A stretch of 35,005 nt of DNA, from positions 1-35,005 of the forward strand of contig JALPYG010000005.1 in assembly GCA_023271215.1 (NCBI GenBank), written 5' to 3'. The notes beneath the pieces were generated by a model that was given only the letters and a program-made list of their open reading frames with translations, was not told the origin of the DNA and did not search any database. Source of the DNA: Dehalococcoidia bacterium (GTDB lineage Bacteria; Chloroflexota; Dehalococcoidia; SZUA-161; SpSt-899). Shown here piece by piece: positions 14,843-23,083 of this stretch; position 1 is the stretch's first letter; the number at the start of each line of letters is the position of its first letter. A program made the position numbers and the translations under genes.

Positions 14843-15121
14843 TTACCCGCCGGCCATAAAGACCATAAATACAAGCTGGTCACCACTACGCACCTTGACA
14901 TCCTTGTCATCCGGCCAGGATAGGTGCTCCCCGTTGAGTATCAGCTGATAAACAAAGTCAATTGTTCCGTCAGGATAAAACATTTCATCTTTCAGTTGCG
15001 GATACAATCGAAGCAATTCCTCCATTACCTTCTCTAGTGTGCTAAAGGAAGGATCCAGCTCCACCGACGGGGTGCCCGTGACGCTTCGCAGTGCCGACAT
15101 GAACTTCACTTTGATAGACAC
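14843..15121 (-). CDS. MoaD/ThiS-like sulfur carrier of the AOR operon
   Basis: A beta-grasp protein of 92 residues ending VFMAGG. The C-terminal Gly-Gly is the site where MoaD-type carriers are adenylated and thiocarboxylated to give sulfur to molybdopterin. Inner marks are LEKVMEELLRLYPQLKDEM, the long LNGEHL loop and the KVRSGDQLVFM strand. A GTG at 15121 with GGGGGA 7 bases upstream is preferred. An in-frame ATG at 15154 would put the start inside the heptad repeat at 15147-15160. Location after the tungsten oxidoreductase and ferredoxin suggests a dedicated carrier for the tungstopterin cofactor, a common arrangement near AOR genes. Confidence 0.85.
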   Translation of the reverse strand: MSIKVKFMSALRSVTGTPSVELDPSFSTLEKVMEELLRLYPQLKDEMFYPDGTIDFVYQLILNGEHLSWPDDKDVKVRSGDQLVFMVFMAGG

Positions 15122-15146
15122 GCTTTGTCCCCCAAATCTCCGCATC

Positions 15147-15167
15147 AGGTTCAAGGTTCAAGGCTGC
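15147..15167. repeat. Short heptad repeat AGGTTCA x2
   Basis: AGGTTCA occurs twice in tandem (15147-15160), followed by AGGCTGC. It is the reverse complement of the TGAACCT unit of the array at 23050-23077, so the same family occurs twice in the window. It sits between the ferredoxin stop and the MoaD start. Confidence 0.6.
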
Positions 15168-15170
15168 TTC

Positions 15171-15638
15171 CTAGGCAACCGTTGGCCCGGCAAAGAACGG
15201 CTCCACCCGAGCATCCTCTCTTTCCTTATAAACCAGCGCGCCATTAGGACAGACATCCACACACACCGGCCCGGATAAATCCTTGCACTGGTCGCACTTT
15301 ATGGCCACCTGCTTGGCCAGATCCCGCCTCATGCCGCCATAGGGGCACACCATGACACACATCCAGCAACCCACACAGCGATCGTCATTGGTGATGATGC
15401 CTGTTCCCTCATCCTCCTCAATACAGCCAACCATACAGGCATCGATACAAGGAGCATCTTCGCAATGACGGCACAATTCCTGAAACTCATACCGCTCAAG
15501 AAGGTTCTGGTGTATCGCGATACGCCCCAACCGCGGATTAGCCACCCCGTCGTGGGCTACCGCACAGGCGTTGGCACATATGCGGCAGCCGGAACATAGA
15601 GTCGGCCGGCAGTAAACCAGTTTCTGTTTGGTAATCAT
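15171..15638 (-). CDS. 4Fe-4S ferredoxin subunit (HycB/AorA-like)
   Basis: A polyferredoxin-type electron carrier of 155 residues. Four cysteine clusters are visible: CSGCRICANAC, CRHCEDAPCIDAC, CVGCWMCVMVCP and CDQCKDLSGPVCVDVCP. This gives room for four 4Fe-4S clusters, as in HycB-type and AOR small subunits. The ATG has GGGAGGTCAA directly upstream, a strong site. It begins 18 bases after the AOR stop and would pass electrons between the tungsten site and the FAD subunit or free ferredoxin. No signal peptide is seen, so it acts in the cytoplasm. Confidence 0.93.
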   Translation of the reverse strand: MITKQKLVYCRPTLCSGCRICANACAVAHDGVANPRLGRIAIHQNLLERYEFQELCRHCEDAPCIDACMVGCIEEDEGTGIITNDDRCVGCWMCVMVCPYGGMRRDLAKQVAIKCDQCKDLSGPVCVDVCPNGALVYKEREDARVEPFFAGPTVA

Positions 15639-15656
15639 TTGACCTCCCTGGGCGCG

Positions 15657-17510
15657 CTAAATCAGATCCTTTAACCTGTTGAGCTCGGCCACTCTCTCCG
15701 GGGGTAACATCCCCTCTTTATCCCATCCGTGCAGGGCATAGTACTCGTCCAGCATCTGGCTGAAGCTCTGGCGATCGATGCGGCTGCCCTTTGCCCGTGC
15801 ACTCGGCATGGGCTCATCGAAATAACGGGCCGGCAAGGTGTCATCCTGGCGGGTAATCCCCTTCTCCTGATAATTTATCAGTCTCTCCTGGTCAATTACC
15901 CTCTGGCCGCCTTCCACCAATTCTTCCTTGCTGAACTCCAGTCCGGTGGCCAGTTTTATCAGTTCCCGGAAATGGTCGTAATTCAGGTTGCGCGGGCTGT
16001 TGAAGCCGTGGCAAATAAACTTGCATATCCCCAGGCAGTCAACGACGGCAAAGATGGTCTCGCTAAAGGTCACCACCCGGGCCTTGGACCGATAGGAGGT
16101 GGGATTTGGATCCACCGGCTCGCCGTATATCTGCTCGGTGAATGAGGCCGGCAGGTCCAGAATCTCCAGGGTCGGCCGGCTTCTCAGGTGATCCGCTCCC
16201 CGGGAAGAGGTGGCAATGCCTAACGCAAAGGCCTTGAGATACCGCACGTCATGAGGGTCGGACTGCGGTAGACCCTTGATTGCGATCAGGAAATCAGCGG
16301 TCTCCGGCCCGAACCTGTCTACCAGCCGGCTGCCTTCGGCCAGCATGTCACCGAGGCCGCGCCGGTAGGCTATATCATAGATAAGTTCTCTGGCCATCTC
16401 GTAGTCGCCGAAACGCAGGACACGGCCAGCGGTTTTCTCGTCGAGGTATCCCCTCTCAAAGAGCTCTATTGCCCAGGCAATGTAGGTGCCGGTGGAGGAA
16501 ACATCGAGGCCCAGATCGTTGACGATGTTGTTCAGGTCGATTATCTGTCTGGTATCGGCGACACCGATATTGGCCCCTAGCAACACTTCTGCAGTATACT
16601 CTGGTCCCTCACCGCCCAGGGTGTTGCGGTGACGGCAATGCACCACACAGCCGTAGCAGCTCAACATCTTGTTTACATACTTATGAACCTCTTCCGCATT
16701 CAGGGTATCGAAAAAGACCGTCTGCTGGCTGTTGTGGGTACGAATAGCCCCCAGGTAGTTGCTGACATCGTAAAGAAGCGGAGTGCCCACCCTTCCCAAG
16801 ACACTGATAACTCTGGACTGCTGCAGGTAGTCCCTCAACTCGATGTATTTCTCGATCATCCCCTGCGGATCCTTTACCGGCAACCCGCGGGTACCCCGGG
16901 CAACTACCGCCTTGAGGTTCTTGGAACCCCAAACCGCTCCGGTTCCGCAACGTCCCGCCGCATTCTTGATCCCGCTGCGCGTGCAGGCAAAGCGCACCAT
17001 TTTCTCCCCCGCCGGACCGATACATTCCACTTCTATATCCGACCCCAGATCATATCTAATTTTGCGCTCGGTCTGGTTACAGGTGAGTCCCCAGTATGGA
17101 GACGCATCCCGGATCTCGATCTTGCCATCCTCCAGGTAGAGGTAGACCGGGGCATCCGCCTTGCCGAGGATGATCAAACGGTCGAATCCGGCAAAACGCA
17201 TCTCCGGGCCGAAAAATCCCCCGATGTTGGAATCTCCCAGGATGCCGGACTCAGGCGACTTGCAGGTGATGCTGTGCCGCCCACTGTTCGGCGCTATCGT
17301 CCCGGTCAAAAGCCCGGTTCCCAAAATCAGGACATTGTCCGGAGAGAGGGGATCAGACTGCGGCTTCAAGTACTTGTACAGATAGTACACGTTCAAGCCC
17401 CGGCCCCCGAGAAAATTCCTTATCGCCTCTTCCTGCGTCTCCACCAACTCCACAGTACGGTCGCTGAGGTTCACCACCGCATTAATACAAAGCGGTCTGC
17501 TGTTTTCCAC
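15657..17510 (-). CDS. Aldehyde:ferredoxin oxidoreductase, tungsten-type catalytic subunit
   Basis: AOR family protein of 617 residues that interconverts aldehydes and carboxylates using a tungsto-bispterin and one 4Fe-4S cluster. Visible marks are the N-terminal FLGGRGLNVYYLYKYL, PNSGRHSITCKSPESG, and GRCGTGAVWGSKNLKAVV. The cluster motif is CYGCVVHC (residues 285-292 counted from the chosen start), with a later cysteine pair in CLGICKFICHG that includes the fourth ligand. The start is moved to GTG 17510 because AGAGGAG lies 8 bases upstream of it; GTG 17519 would sit on that site. With its ferredoxin and an FAD subunit this resembles the AorABC enzymes, which can also use NAD+. The substrate is not predictable. 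Confidence 0.94.
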   Translation of the reverse strand: MENSRPLCINAVVNLSDRTVELVETQEEAIRNFLGGRGLNVYYLYKYLKPQSDPLSPDNVLILGTGLLTGTIAPNSGRHSITCKSPESGILGDSNIGGFFGPEMRFAGFDRLIILGKADAPVYLYLEDGKIEIRDASPYWGLTCNQTERKIRYDLGSDIEVECIGPAGEKMVRFACTRSGIKNAAGRCGTGAVWGSKNLKAVVARGTRGLPVKDPQGMIEKYIELRDYLQQSRVISVLGRVGTPLLYDVSNYLGAIRTHNSQQTVFFDTLNAEEVHKYVNKMLSCYGCVVHCRHRNTLGGEGPEYTAEVLLGANIGVADTRQIIDLNNIVNDLGLDVSSTGTYIAWAIELFERGYLDEKTAGRVLRFGDYEMARELIYDIAYRRGLGDMLAEGSRLVDRFGPETADFLIAIKGLPQSDPHDVRYLKAFALGIATSSRGADHLRSRPTLEILDLPASFTEQIYGEPVDPNPTSYRSKARVVTFSETIFAVVDCLGICKFICHGFNSPRNLNYDHFRELIKLATGLEFSKEELVEGGQRVIDQERLINYQEKGITRQDDTLPARYFDEPMPSARAKGSRIDRQSFSQMLDEYYALHGWDKEGMLPPERVAELNRLKDLI

Positions 17511-17531
17511 TGGTGTCACTCCTCTACATCA

Positions 17532-17573
17532 TTGCAAATTGAAAATTGCAAATATCAAATTTCAAGTTTTCAT
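17532..17573. repeat. Heptad array TTGCAAA-type, left bracket of four-helix-bundle gene 1
   Basis: Units TTGCAAA, TTGAAAA, TTGCAAA, TATCAAA, TTTCAAG, TTTTCAT run without gaps. GCAAATTGAAAATTG (17534-17548) matches the reverse complement of the CAATTTA array at 17941-17989 at 13 of 15 positions, so the two arrays are inverted arms. The stop codon of the four-helix-bundle gene (17572-17570) lies inside it. Confidence 0.85.
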
Positions 17574-17929
17574 TTGCGTTTCTTTGCAGTTATGATTGAT
17601 CTTCCAATAATAGCACTTATTTGCTGAGTTTCATTTGTAGCCTCTTTAATCTCTTCACTGCTCAAAATGTCAGACCGTTCAACCAGCCTTAGCCAATACA
17701 TCGATTCGCGTATCTCTTTCAACACAATCTGCAACTTGTGTATAAAGTCTGCTCTACTTTGCGCACCACGAGCTTCTTCATAATTTGCTCCAACAGATGT
17801 TGCGGCACGTAACAATTGATTTCCAATGTGCCTACCAATCTCTGTCTTATTCAGTTCCCTACAGATTTTAATGATTGTTACACCGTAAGCAAGCAATCGG
17901 TCTGATATTTGAGTAGCTTTATCTTCCAT
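17570..17929 (-). CDS. Four-helix-bundle protein (23S rRNA-IVP family), copy 1
   Basis: A 119-residue all-helical protein of the S23/IVP four-helix-bundle family (Avd-like fold). The family pattern is seen as IGNQLLRAATSVGANYEEARGAQSRADFIHKLQIVLKEIRE followed by the YWLRL helix. Relatives are encoded in intervening sequences of 23S rRNA, in diversity-generating retroelements (Avd) and as orphan genes; a general function is not established. It lies between the FAD oxidoreductase and AOR genes of one operon, in the same direction. It is bracketed by inverted heptad arrays, and its stop codon is inside the left one. GGGGA directly precedes the ATG. No reverse transcriptase or rRNA is nearby. Its lower G+C than its neighbours also points to insertion. 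Confidence 0.85.
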   Translation of the reverse strand: MEDKATQISDRLLAYGVTIIKICRELNKTEIGRHIGNQLLRAATSVGANYEEARGAQSRADFIHKLQIVLKEIRESMYWLRLVERSDILSSEEIKEATNETQQISAIIGRSIITAKKRK

Positions 17930-17933
17930 TCCC

Positions 17934-17994
17934 CAATCTACAATTTACAATTTACAATTTACAATTTACAATTTACAATTTACAATTTACAATT
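17934..17994. repeat. Heptad array (CAATTTA)7, right bracket of four-helix-bundle gene 1
   Basis: CAATCTA (17934-17940) is followed by seven perfect tandem copies of CAATTTA (17941-17989) and a partial CAATT. It begins 4 bases upstream of the start codon of the four-helix-bundle gene. Confidence 0.97.
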
Positions 17995-18025
17995 CGACAT
18001 TCGCAGAATGTCGCCCACCGGCATA

Positions 18026-19420
18026 TCAATGCCATGGCCTTTCGTCCCGTTCCCTCTCCGTCCAGCTTTCCTCATTGAAGCTCTTCTGGTAGCGCTGAGG
18101 AGAGCTATAGGTTTCCGGCCACTCGACGTCTTTACCTTCCACCTTTTCCTGCCGCTTCTTGCGCAGGAAGGCGTACAGCTGATACTTCTCCTCCAGAATC
18201 GAGTCCTTTATGATTCCTACCAGTGATTGATCCTGGATCAAGTCTTTGACGGCACCGCAGTAACCGAGATCGCCAATAAATATGGCGCCCTTTAACCGGT
18301 TGTCCCTGAACACCAGTTTCTGGTATATGTTCTGTTCCAGATTGGCCCTTATCTTTACGTCGACCTGGTTGATGCCCTCGGATTCGGGGTCAAATATCCC
18401 CAAAGATACGATGGGTATATTGTATAAGGAAACTGCGTTCATACCTAAGGAACCGGGATATTGCACCATCTTGCCCGCCATGCATAGGCCGGCATACCTT
18501 CCCTGCTCATGGGCATTGGGCCAGTTAGCATTTACCATGCCGCCAGCCCGGGGGATGTCAAAGGTTTCCGCTACGTCGCCGGCGGCAAAGATATTGGAGA
18601 CGTTGGTCTGGAAAAACTGGTTGACCGGGATGCCCCGGTTAACTTTGATAATCGTGTCCTTCACCAGGTCGACATTGGGAACCACCCCGGTAGCGATAAT
18701 GACTATCCGGCATTCCAACGTCGCGCCGTTATCCAGAATCAATCCCCTCACCTCTCCGTTGCGCCCGCTGATCTCGGCCACCGAGCGACCGGTCAAGACC
18801 CTAATGCCGCCTTTTTCCAGGATGCTCTGAACCAGGTGCGAACCCCGAGCGTCCAGCACACGGCTGAGTACTCTGGGCAGCAGCTCCACTACGGACACCT
18901 CCGCTCCCCTCTCCTGCAGACCGTAGGCAGCCCGTAGCCCAATGAGACCGGCACCAATTACTACTGCTTTGGTGTCGGTGGCGAAGCGGGAGACAATTTG
19001 CCTGGCGTCATCATAGGTCTGGAAGATGCCCACCCCTTCCAGGTCGGTCCCCTTTAGCGGCGGCCTCATTGCCTTCGACCCGGTTGATATCAACAGACGA
19101 TGATAATGGAGAGTGGATCCATCATCCAGAATCAGGTTTTGACCGTCGGCATCTATCCGCGTTACATTGAGACCGAAGCGTGTTTCGACGTTATACCTTT
19201 CATAAAAATCAGCGGGGCGGTAAGCCATACGCTCTTCTTGAACCTCACCTGCCAGATAATGGGCTATCAGAGGGCGGGAATAGACGTGGTGCCTTTCGTT
19301 GCTTACTACAGTTATACCGCCGTCCCGATCTATTTTGCGGATGGACTCGATGGCCCCAATCGCCGCAGCACTATTGCCGACTATTGCATACTCACATCTT
19401 GTTCCCGAACCGATGCCCAT
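18026..19420 (-). CDS. FAD-dependent NAD(P)H oxidoreductase (AorC-like)
   Basis: Pyridine nucleotide-disulfide oxidoreductase-fold flavoprotein of 464 residues. The FAD-binding start CEYAIVGNSAAAIGAIESIR, the RPLIAHYL segment, the second dinucleotide motif AVVIGAGLIGLRAAYGL, the IIATGVVPNVDLV strand and the FAD-closing IFAAGDVAE are all visible. The C-terminal ~130 residues resemble the nitrite-reductase/rubredoxin-reductase-like tail. The start is placed at ATG 19420: a frame to 19453 exists, but those 11 codons lie in a dispersed repeat. It heads the AOR operon and likely links AOR to NAD(P)H, like AorC. The four-helix-bundle cassette separates it from the catalytic subunit. Confidence 0.88.
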   Translation of the reverse strand: MGIGSGTRCEYAIVGNSAAAIGAIESIRKIDRDGGITVVSNERHHVYSRPLIAHYLAGEVQEERMAYRPADFYERYNVETRFGLNVTRIDADGQNLILDDGSTLHYHRLLISTGSKAMRPPLKGTDLEGVGIFQTYDDARQIVSRFATDTKAVVIGAGLIGLRAAYGLQERGAEVSVVELLPRVLSRVLDARGSHLVQSILEKGGIRVLTGRSVAEISGRNGEVRGLILDNGATLECRIVIIATGVVPNVDLVKDTIIKVNRGIPVNQFFQTNVSNIFAAGDVAETFDIPRAGGMVNANWPNAHEQGRYAGLCMAGKMVQYPGSLGMNAVSLYNIPIVSLGIFDPESEGINQVDVKIRANLEQNIYQKLVFRDNRLKGAIFIGDLGYCGAVKDLIQDQSLVGIIKDSILEEKYQLYAFLRKKRQEKVEGKDVEWPETYSSPQRYQKSFNEESWTERERDERPWH

Positions 19421-19438
19421 TAACTCAAACCTCAAAAT

Positions 19439-19494
19439 ATGCCCTTCGGGCAAAATCCTAAATCCGAATATCTAAATCCTAAACAATATCTAAG
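19439..19494. repeat. Dispersed hairpin plus AAATCCG-type heptad array, copy 2
   Basis: Hairpin GCCCTTCGGGC (19441-19451) is followed by AAATCCT, AAATCCG, AATATCT, AAATCCT, AAACAAT, ATCTAAG (19453-19494). It matches 5453-5490 with one mismatch over 38 bases. It lies in the 243-base spacer 19421-19663, which has no gene. Confidence 0.92.
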
Positions 19495-19530
19495 TCGGAA
19501 CATTCAAAACTGTTTTGGACATTGGGATTT

Positions 19531-19565
19531 GTTTAGGATTTCGGATTTAGTGCTTAGGATTTGGA
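19531..19565. repeat. Inverted partner heptad array TTTAGG/ATTTCGG
   Basis: GTTTAGG, ATTTCGG, ATTTAGT, GCTTAGG, ATTTGGA are heptads whose reverse complement resembles the AAATCCT/AAATCCG units at 19453-19494. The two arrays therefore form long imperfect inverted arms around a 36-base centre. Confidence 0.8.
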
Positions 19566-19606
19566 TCGGATTGAAATTCCGATACAGCAAGATAACCCTC
19601 ACTCCG

Positions 19607-19628
19607 CTTATGAAGCTTTCCTTGCGTA
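19607..19628. repeat. Dispersed CTTATGAAG segment, copy 1
   Basis: CTTATGAAGCTTTCCTTGC is close to 28269-28287 (17 of 19 positions). Both copies stand near a CCTCACTCCG string and heptad arrays, so intergenic elements here seem assembled from shared modules. Confidence 0.6.
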
Positions 19629-19663
19629 GGGCTAATTTCTATCTTACTTCATTGATGGTAAGT

Positions 19664-21511
19664 TTACAAGAGATACTTCAGCACCAGATACAGGAGAAAC
19701 ATGGCCAGCATCAGGGCGACCAGGAACAAGGCTGAATCTATACCTCTGACGTCTACCTCTCCTTGCGCCAGCGCTGCCATCTTCTCCCTTTGCGCCCTGC
19801 GCTTGGCGGCCTCTTCCGCCGCCAGGGACAGCCGATCTATCCACCCGGCCACACTTTCGAGGGCCCTCAGTGGTGAATATCTGGACGTCCCCACGAATAT
19901 TCGGGCAACCAGAGCAAACATTGAATCCACACCAGCCGCCAGGGATGAGACAGGATTCCTGCAAAACCACAAGAAACCGCCGGCCAGTCTGGCGAAAGCC
20001 AGATCTATCCAAGCGGCAAAGGCTGAGGAAGGGCTCCGGCAGAACCATATGAAGTCCCTTGCCAGGCTGCTATAGACGTAATCGAACTCGGGAACCTCTC
20101 TCTTGCGAGGCGCAAGGAGTTTTCCCCCGAGCAGAAATATTGCACCTGAGCCTAATAAGAGCGGCATGATTGACATGACTTTTCCCCACGTATAGGCAGG
20201 CAACTCGCTCTGATATGGGAGAATATCGGCAATCAAATTGGGGTAAAGACCTCCCAGAACGCATAAGAAAGCGACGATGATCATGGGGATGGTCATCGTC
20301 AGCGGCGCTTCCCTGGCTTCAATTTCCTTTTTTCTCAGAAATCCAAAGTAGGTGAACTTACAAAAGGATAGGAAGGTCCCTACCGATGCCAGTTTCAGCA
20401 TCCAATATAAGACGTCATGGTAATAGGCCGCTTCGTATACCATCGCTTTGCTTACAAACCCATTGAATAGAGGCACACCAGAGAAAGAGAGGGCGGCGAT
20501 GATGCAGGCGATCGTGGTTATGGGCATCTTCCTGGACAGTCCTCCCAGTTCGGTGAGATCATGCCTTCCTGTTCGATAGATCACCGCACCGATGCACATG
20601 AAGAGTAAGGATTTGTACATTACACCGTTCCAGACATGGGACAGTCCCCCATCTATGCCCAGTTGAGTCCCGATTCCTACACCGGCCACCATGAAACCAA
20701 CCGAGCTGATTATCATGTACGATAACAGTTTCCGGGCATTACTCTGGAGTAAGGCGAGGGTAACTCCGTAGAGAGCCATGACTCCCCCCATATAGGCCAC
20801 CACATCCACTCCCGTGAATGACCTTGCCAGAGCATACACCGCCGCTTTGGTGGTAAAAACAGACAGAAAGACGCTGACGGTAAGGGAGGCTTTGGGATAG
20901 GCATCCGGCAACCAGGTATGAAGAGGGATAAAGGCGGCCTTGAATCCGATGCCTGTCAGGATAAGGGCAAACGGCACTCCGGTTAACCCAGCGATCTCCA
21001 TTGAGCCTGTAGCGGAGAAATGCAGCAATATCCCTATGAGCAAAATGCCCCCGCCGATAAGATGCATTATGAGGTACCTGAATCCCGCTCCCATCGATCT
21101 TACGTCCCTCTTAAGCCATATGAGAACCGCAGCGGTAACCGCCATCATCTCCCAGAGAATGAAGAAGGTGAAGAAGTCGCCGGCAAACACCACCCCCAGC
21201 GAACTGCCTATGTAGAGGAAAGAGACAATGTGATGTTCATTTTCTTTGACGTGAATAGAGTAGAGAATAATCAGCAGCCCGATGAGGACGAAGATACATC
21301 CCACAAAGAGGCTTAATCTATCGGCGTTGAGGAGAACGACATTGAACCCTAAGAAGGAAAACCCCCATCCTTTTTGAGGCTCGAGAAACAGCATATAGAT
21401 AAAGGAGGCTAGAGCCACACCCACTATGAATATCCTCTGGGCCTTCCCCTTGAAGAGGGGTATCACGGCCGCCCCGACAAAGAATATGGCTGCTGGATGA
21501 ATCGCTCCCAT
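19664..21511 (-). CDS. MrpD/NuoL-like antiporter subunit with C-terminal extension, paralogue A
   Basis: Ion-translocating membrane subunit of 615 residues in the MrpD/NuoL-M-N family. Residues 1-480 form the usual 14-helix channel, with the TM5 glutamate at E121 (ILWEMMAV), TM7 lysine (GIGFKAAFIPLHTWLPDAYPK), TTKAAVYA, and NGFVSKAMVYE. The last ~125 residues are an extension not normal for MrpD. It has two tandem ~28-residue repeats built on F(I/L)WFCR(S/N)P, an arginine-rich cytoplasmic segment (AAEEAAKRRAQREKMAALAQ) and a final membrane helix. ATG 21511 is chosen because it overlaps the upstream stop by one base (TAATG); a longer frame to 21589 is spurious. It is the last gene of the Rnf-Mrp run. 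Confidence 0.88.
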   Translation of the reverse strand: MGAIHPAAIFFVGAAVIPLFKGKAQRIFIVGVALASFIYMLFLEPQKGWGFSFLGFNVVLLNADRLSLFVGCIFVLIGLLIILYSIHVKENEHHIVSFLYIGSSLGVVFAGDFFTFFILWEMMAVTAAVLIWLKRDVRSMGAGFRYLIMHLIGGGILLIGILLHFSATGSMEIAGLTGVPFALILTGIGFKAAFIPLHTWLPDAYPKASLTVSVFLSVFTTKAAVYALARSFTGVDVVAYMGGVMALYGVTLALLQSNARKLLSYMIISSVGFMVAGVGIGTQLGIDGGLSHVWNGVMYKSLLFMCIGAVIYRTGRHDLTELGGLSRKMPITTIACIIAALSFSGVPLFNGFVSKAMVYEAAYYHDVLYWMLKLASVGTFLSFCKFTYFGFLRKKEIEAREAPLTMTIPMIIVAFLCVLGGLYPNLIADILPYQSELPAYTWGKVMSIMPLLLGSGAIFLLGGKLLAPRKREVPEFDYVYSSLARDFIWFCRSPSSAFAAWIDLAFARLAGGFLWFCRNPVSSLAAGVDSMFALVARIFVGTSRYSPLRALESVAGWIDRLSLAAEEAAKRRAQREKMAALAQGEVDVRGIDSALFLVALMLAMFLLYLVLKYLL

Positions 21512-22989
21512 TATGGCCCCAATAATGCCCTGGCTGCAGGAATTATGGCGGAGAAGCTCAGGTTGGTGAATATGCCGAACACTATGCACCCCACCGCCAG
21601 TATCACCAGTGGTACCAGCATCGATGGAGGCGCATCATCATATCCTCCTTCATATTTACCGCCGCCAAAGTATGCTCTGACTATGATGGGCACGAAATAG
21701 ATGGCGTTCATAATTCCGCTCACGACGAGCAACAATATAGATGCCATGAATACCGGTTCACCCGTCTCCAGGGCGCCTATAGCAAGTGTCCATTTGCTGA
21801 TAAAGCCGCAGAGGAGCGGAATTCCGATCATCGAGGCCGCCGCTATGCTGAAGGTACGCATGGTGATTGGCATCCTCTTTGCCATGCCGGCCAACTTGTC
21901 TATCTCCCTGATTCCGGTCTTATAGATGATCGCCCCCGCAGCGAGGAACAAGGCGGTTTTCATCATCGAGTGGTGGGCAATATGCACTATCGCTCCCTGC
22001 AATCCCCCCGAGGTGAGGAATGACATGCCCAAAAAGATATACCCCATCTGTGCGACAGTCGAATAACCCAGCATAACCTTCAGATCAGTCTGTTTTATGG
22101 CCAGTGCCGAGCCGAAGATCATGGTAAATCCGGCAAGGACCGCCAGGGCGATGTGGAGGCCCATCGTGGCCACCAGATCTGCTCCAAACACATCGTAGAT
22201 CACCCGTATCATGAGGTAGCAACCCTCTTTGACCAGCACCCCGGAGAGTATGGCGCTCGCCGGAGACGGCGCTATAGGATGTGCCACCGGCAACCAGATG
22301 TGGACCGGGAAGATGCCTGCCTTGGTCGCGGCGCCGATCAGAAAAGCGATAAAGATGAGATACGTTATCGGCCCCTGATATTCGAGGATTCCCCCCTGGC
22401 TAAAGTTCAGCGTTCCGGCAGTCATATAAGTCATGACTATGGCCAGGAACAGGATGAGGCCGGCACCAAGGCCGAGGAACAGATACAGCCTCCCCGCCTT
22501 CATCGCCTGTAGCGTCTCCTCGTGAATGACCAGCACGTACGACGTGAGCAGCATTAACTCGAAGAATATGAAGAGACTGAACAGATTCTTGGCGAACAAA
22601 ACGCCCAGTACCATGCCCAGTGTTAAGGACATGAACGTGTAGAACCGGTTCCTGGCGTGCTGACGACCGATGTATTTTATCGAGAAAACCGTAGCCAGGA
22701 CCCAGTCCAAGGAACATATCATGGCTATGCTCACGCTGAGTTTATCCACTCTGAAGGCGATTTCGATGGGGGCAATCTCGCCGGGGACAAGTACGAATTC
22801 GATAACCTTGCCGCCAAGGACAGCAGGAGCCATTGCCGCTACGGCCAGGAAAGACGCCACACAGATTGCGATGGAGAGGATGTCTCTGGCCTTTTCGGAT
22901 TTCCCTCCGACATAGTAGACCAGAATGCCAAGCAGTATCGGCGACAACACTGCTACGACAGGCAAATATGAAATTACCACTTCATTCAT
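21511..22989 (-). CDS. MrpD/NuoM-like antiporter subunit
   Basis: A 492-residue polytopic protein of the proton-conducting MrpD/NuoM/N family. TM5 glutamate is kept (LFIFFELMLLTSYVLV), as are the TM7 lysine with GAATKAGIFPVHIWLPVAHPIAP, SGVLVKEGCYLMIRV, and CGFISKWTLAIGALE. These form the half-channels that translocate H+ or Na+. It sits between the two extended paralogues, its stop overlapping the next start by one base. The ATG at 22989 lacks a strong ribosome binding site. It is the second standard MrpD-type subunit of the cluster besides 25259-26737. Confidence 0.92.
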   Translation of the reverse strand: MNEVVISYLPVVAVLSPILLGILVYYVGGKSEKARDILSIAICVASFLAVAAMAPAVLGGKVIEFVLVPGEIAPIEIAFRVDKLSVSIAMICSLDWVLATVFSIKYIGRQHARNRFYTFMSLTLGMVLGVLFAKNLFSLFIFFELMLLTSYVLVIHEETLQAMKAGRLYLFLGLGAGLILFLAIVMTYMTAGTLNFSQGGILEYQGPITYLIFIAFLIGAATKAGIFPVHIWLPVAHPIAPSPASAILSGVLVKEGCYLMIRVIYDVFGADLVATMGLHIALAVLAGFTMIFGSALAIKQTDLKVMLGYSTVAQMGYIFLGMSFLTSGGLQGAIVHIAHHSMMKTALFLAAGAIIYKTGIREIDKLAGMAKRMPITMRTFSIAAASMIGIPLLCGFISKWTLAIGALETGEPVFMASILLLVVSGIMNAIYFVPIIVRAYFGGGKYEGGYDDAPPSMLVPLVILAVGCIVFGIFTNLSFSAIIPAARALLGP

Positions 22990-23049
22990 ATATCTCTCTT
23001 AATTTCTAATGATTCATTTACCATAAAAATTCCGGTTGTCAGGTTCACA

Positions 23050-23077
23050 GAACCTTGAACCTTGAACCTTGAACCCT
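23050..23077. repeat. Heptad array (GAACCTT)4
   Basis: Four tandem copies of GAACCTT (the last is GAACCCT), preceded by GGTTCACAGAACC, a short inverted repeat. It lies in the 94-base spacer between two antiporter subunits. The same unit in reverse complement occurs at 15147-15160. Confidence 0.92.
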
Positions 23078-23083
23078 GAGCAA

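Noticed and set aside
16629-17627. Long plus-strand open frame (332 codons)
   Set aside because: It lies antisense to the AOR gene, shows no family pattern and is explained by codon bias of the true gene.
17570-17929. Diversity-generating retroelement accessory protein (Avd)
   Set aside because: The fold family fits, but no reverse transcriptase, template repeat or variable repeat is seen within the window.
17941-17989. Possible CRISPR or microsatellite-only artefact
   Set aside because: There are no spacers, so it is not CRISPR. It could be a plain microsatellite, but the inverted partner at 17532-17573 and the shared 7-nt period argue for more than that.
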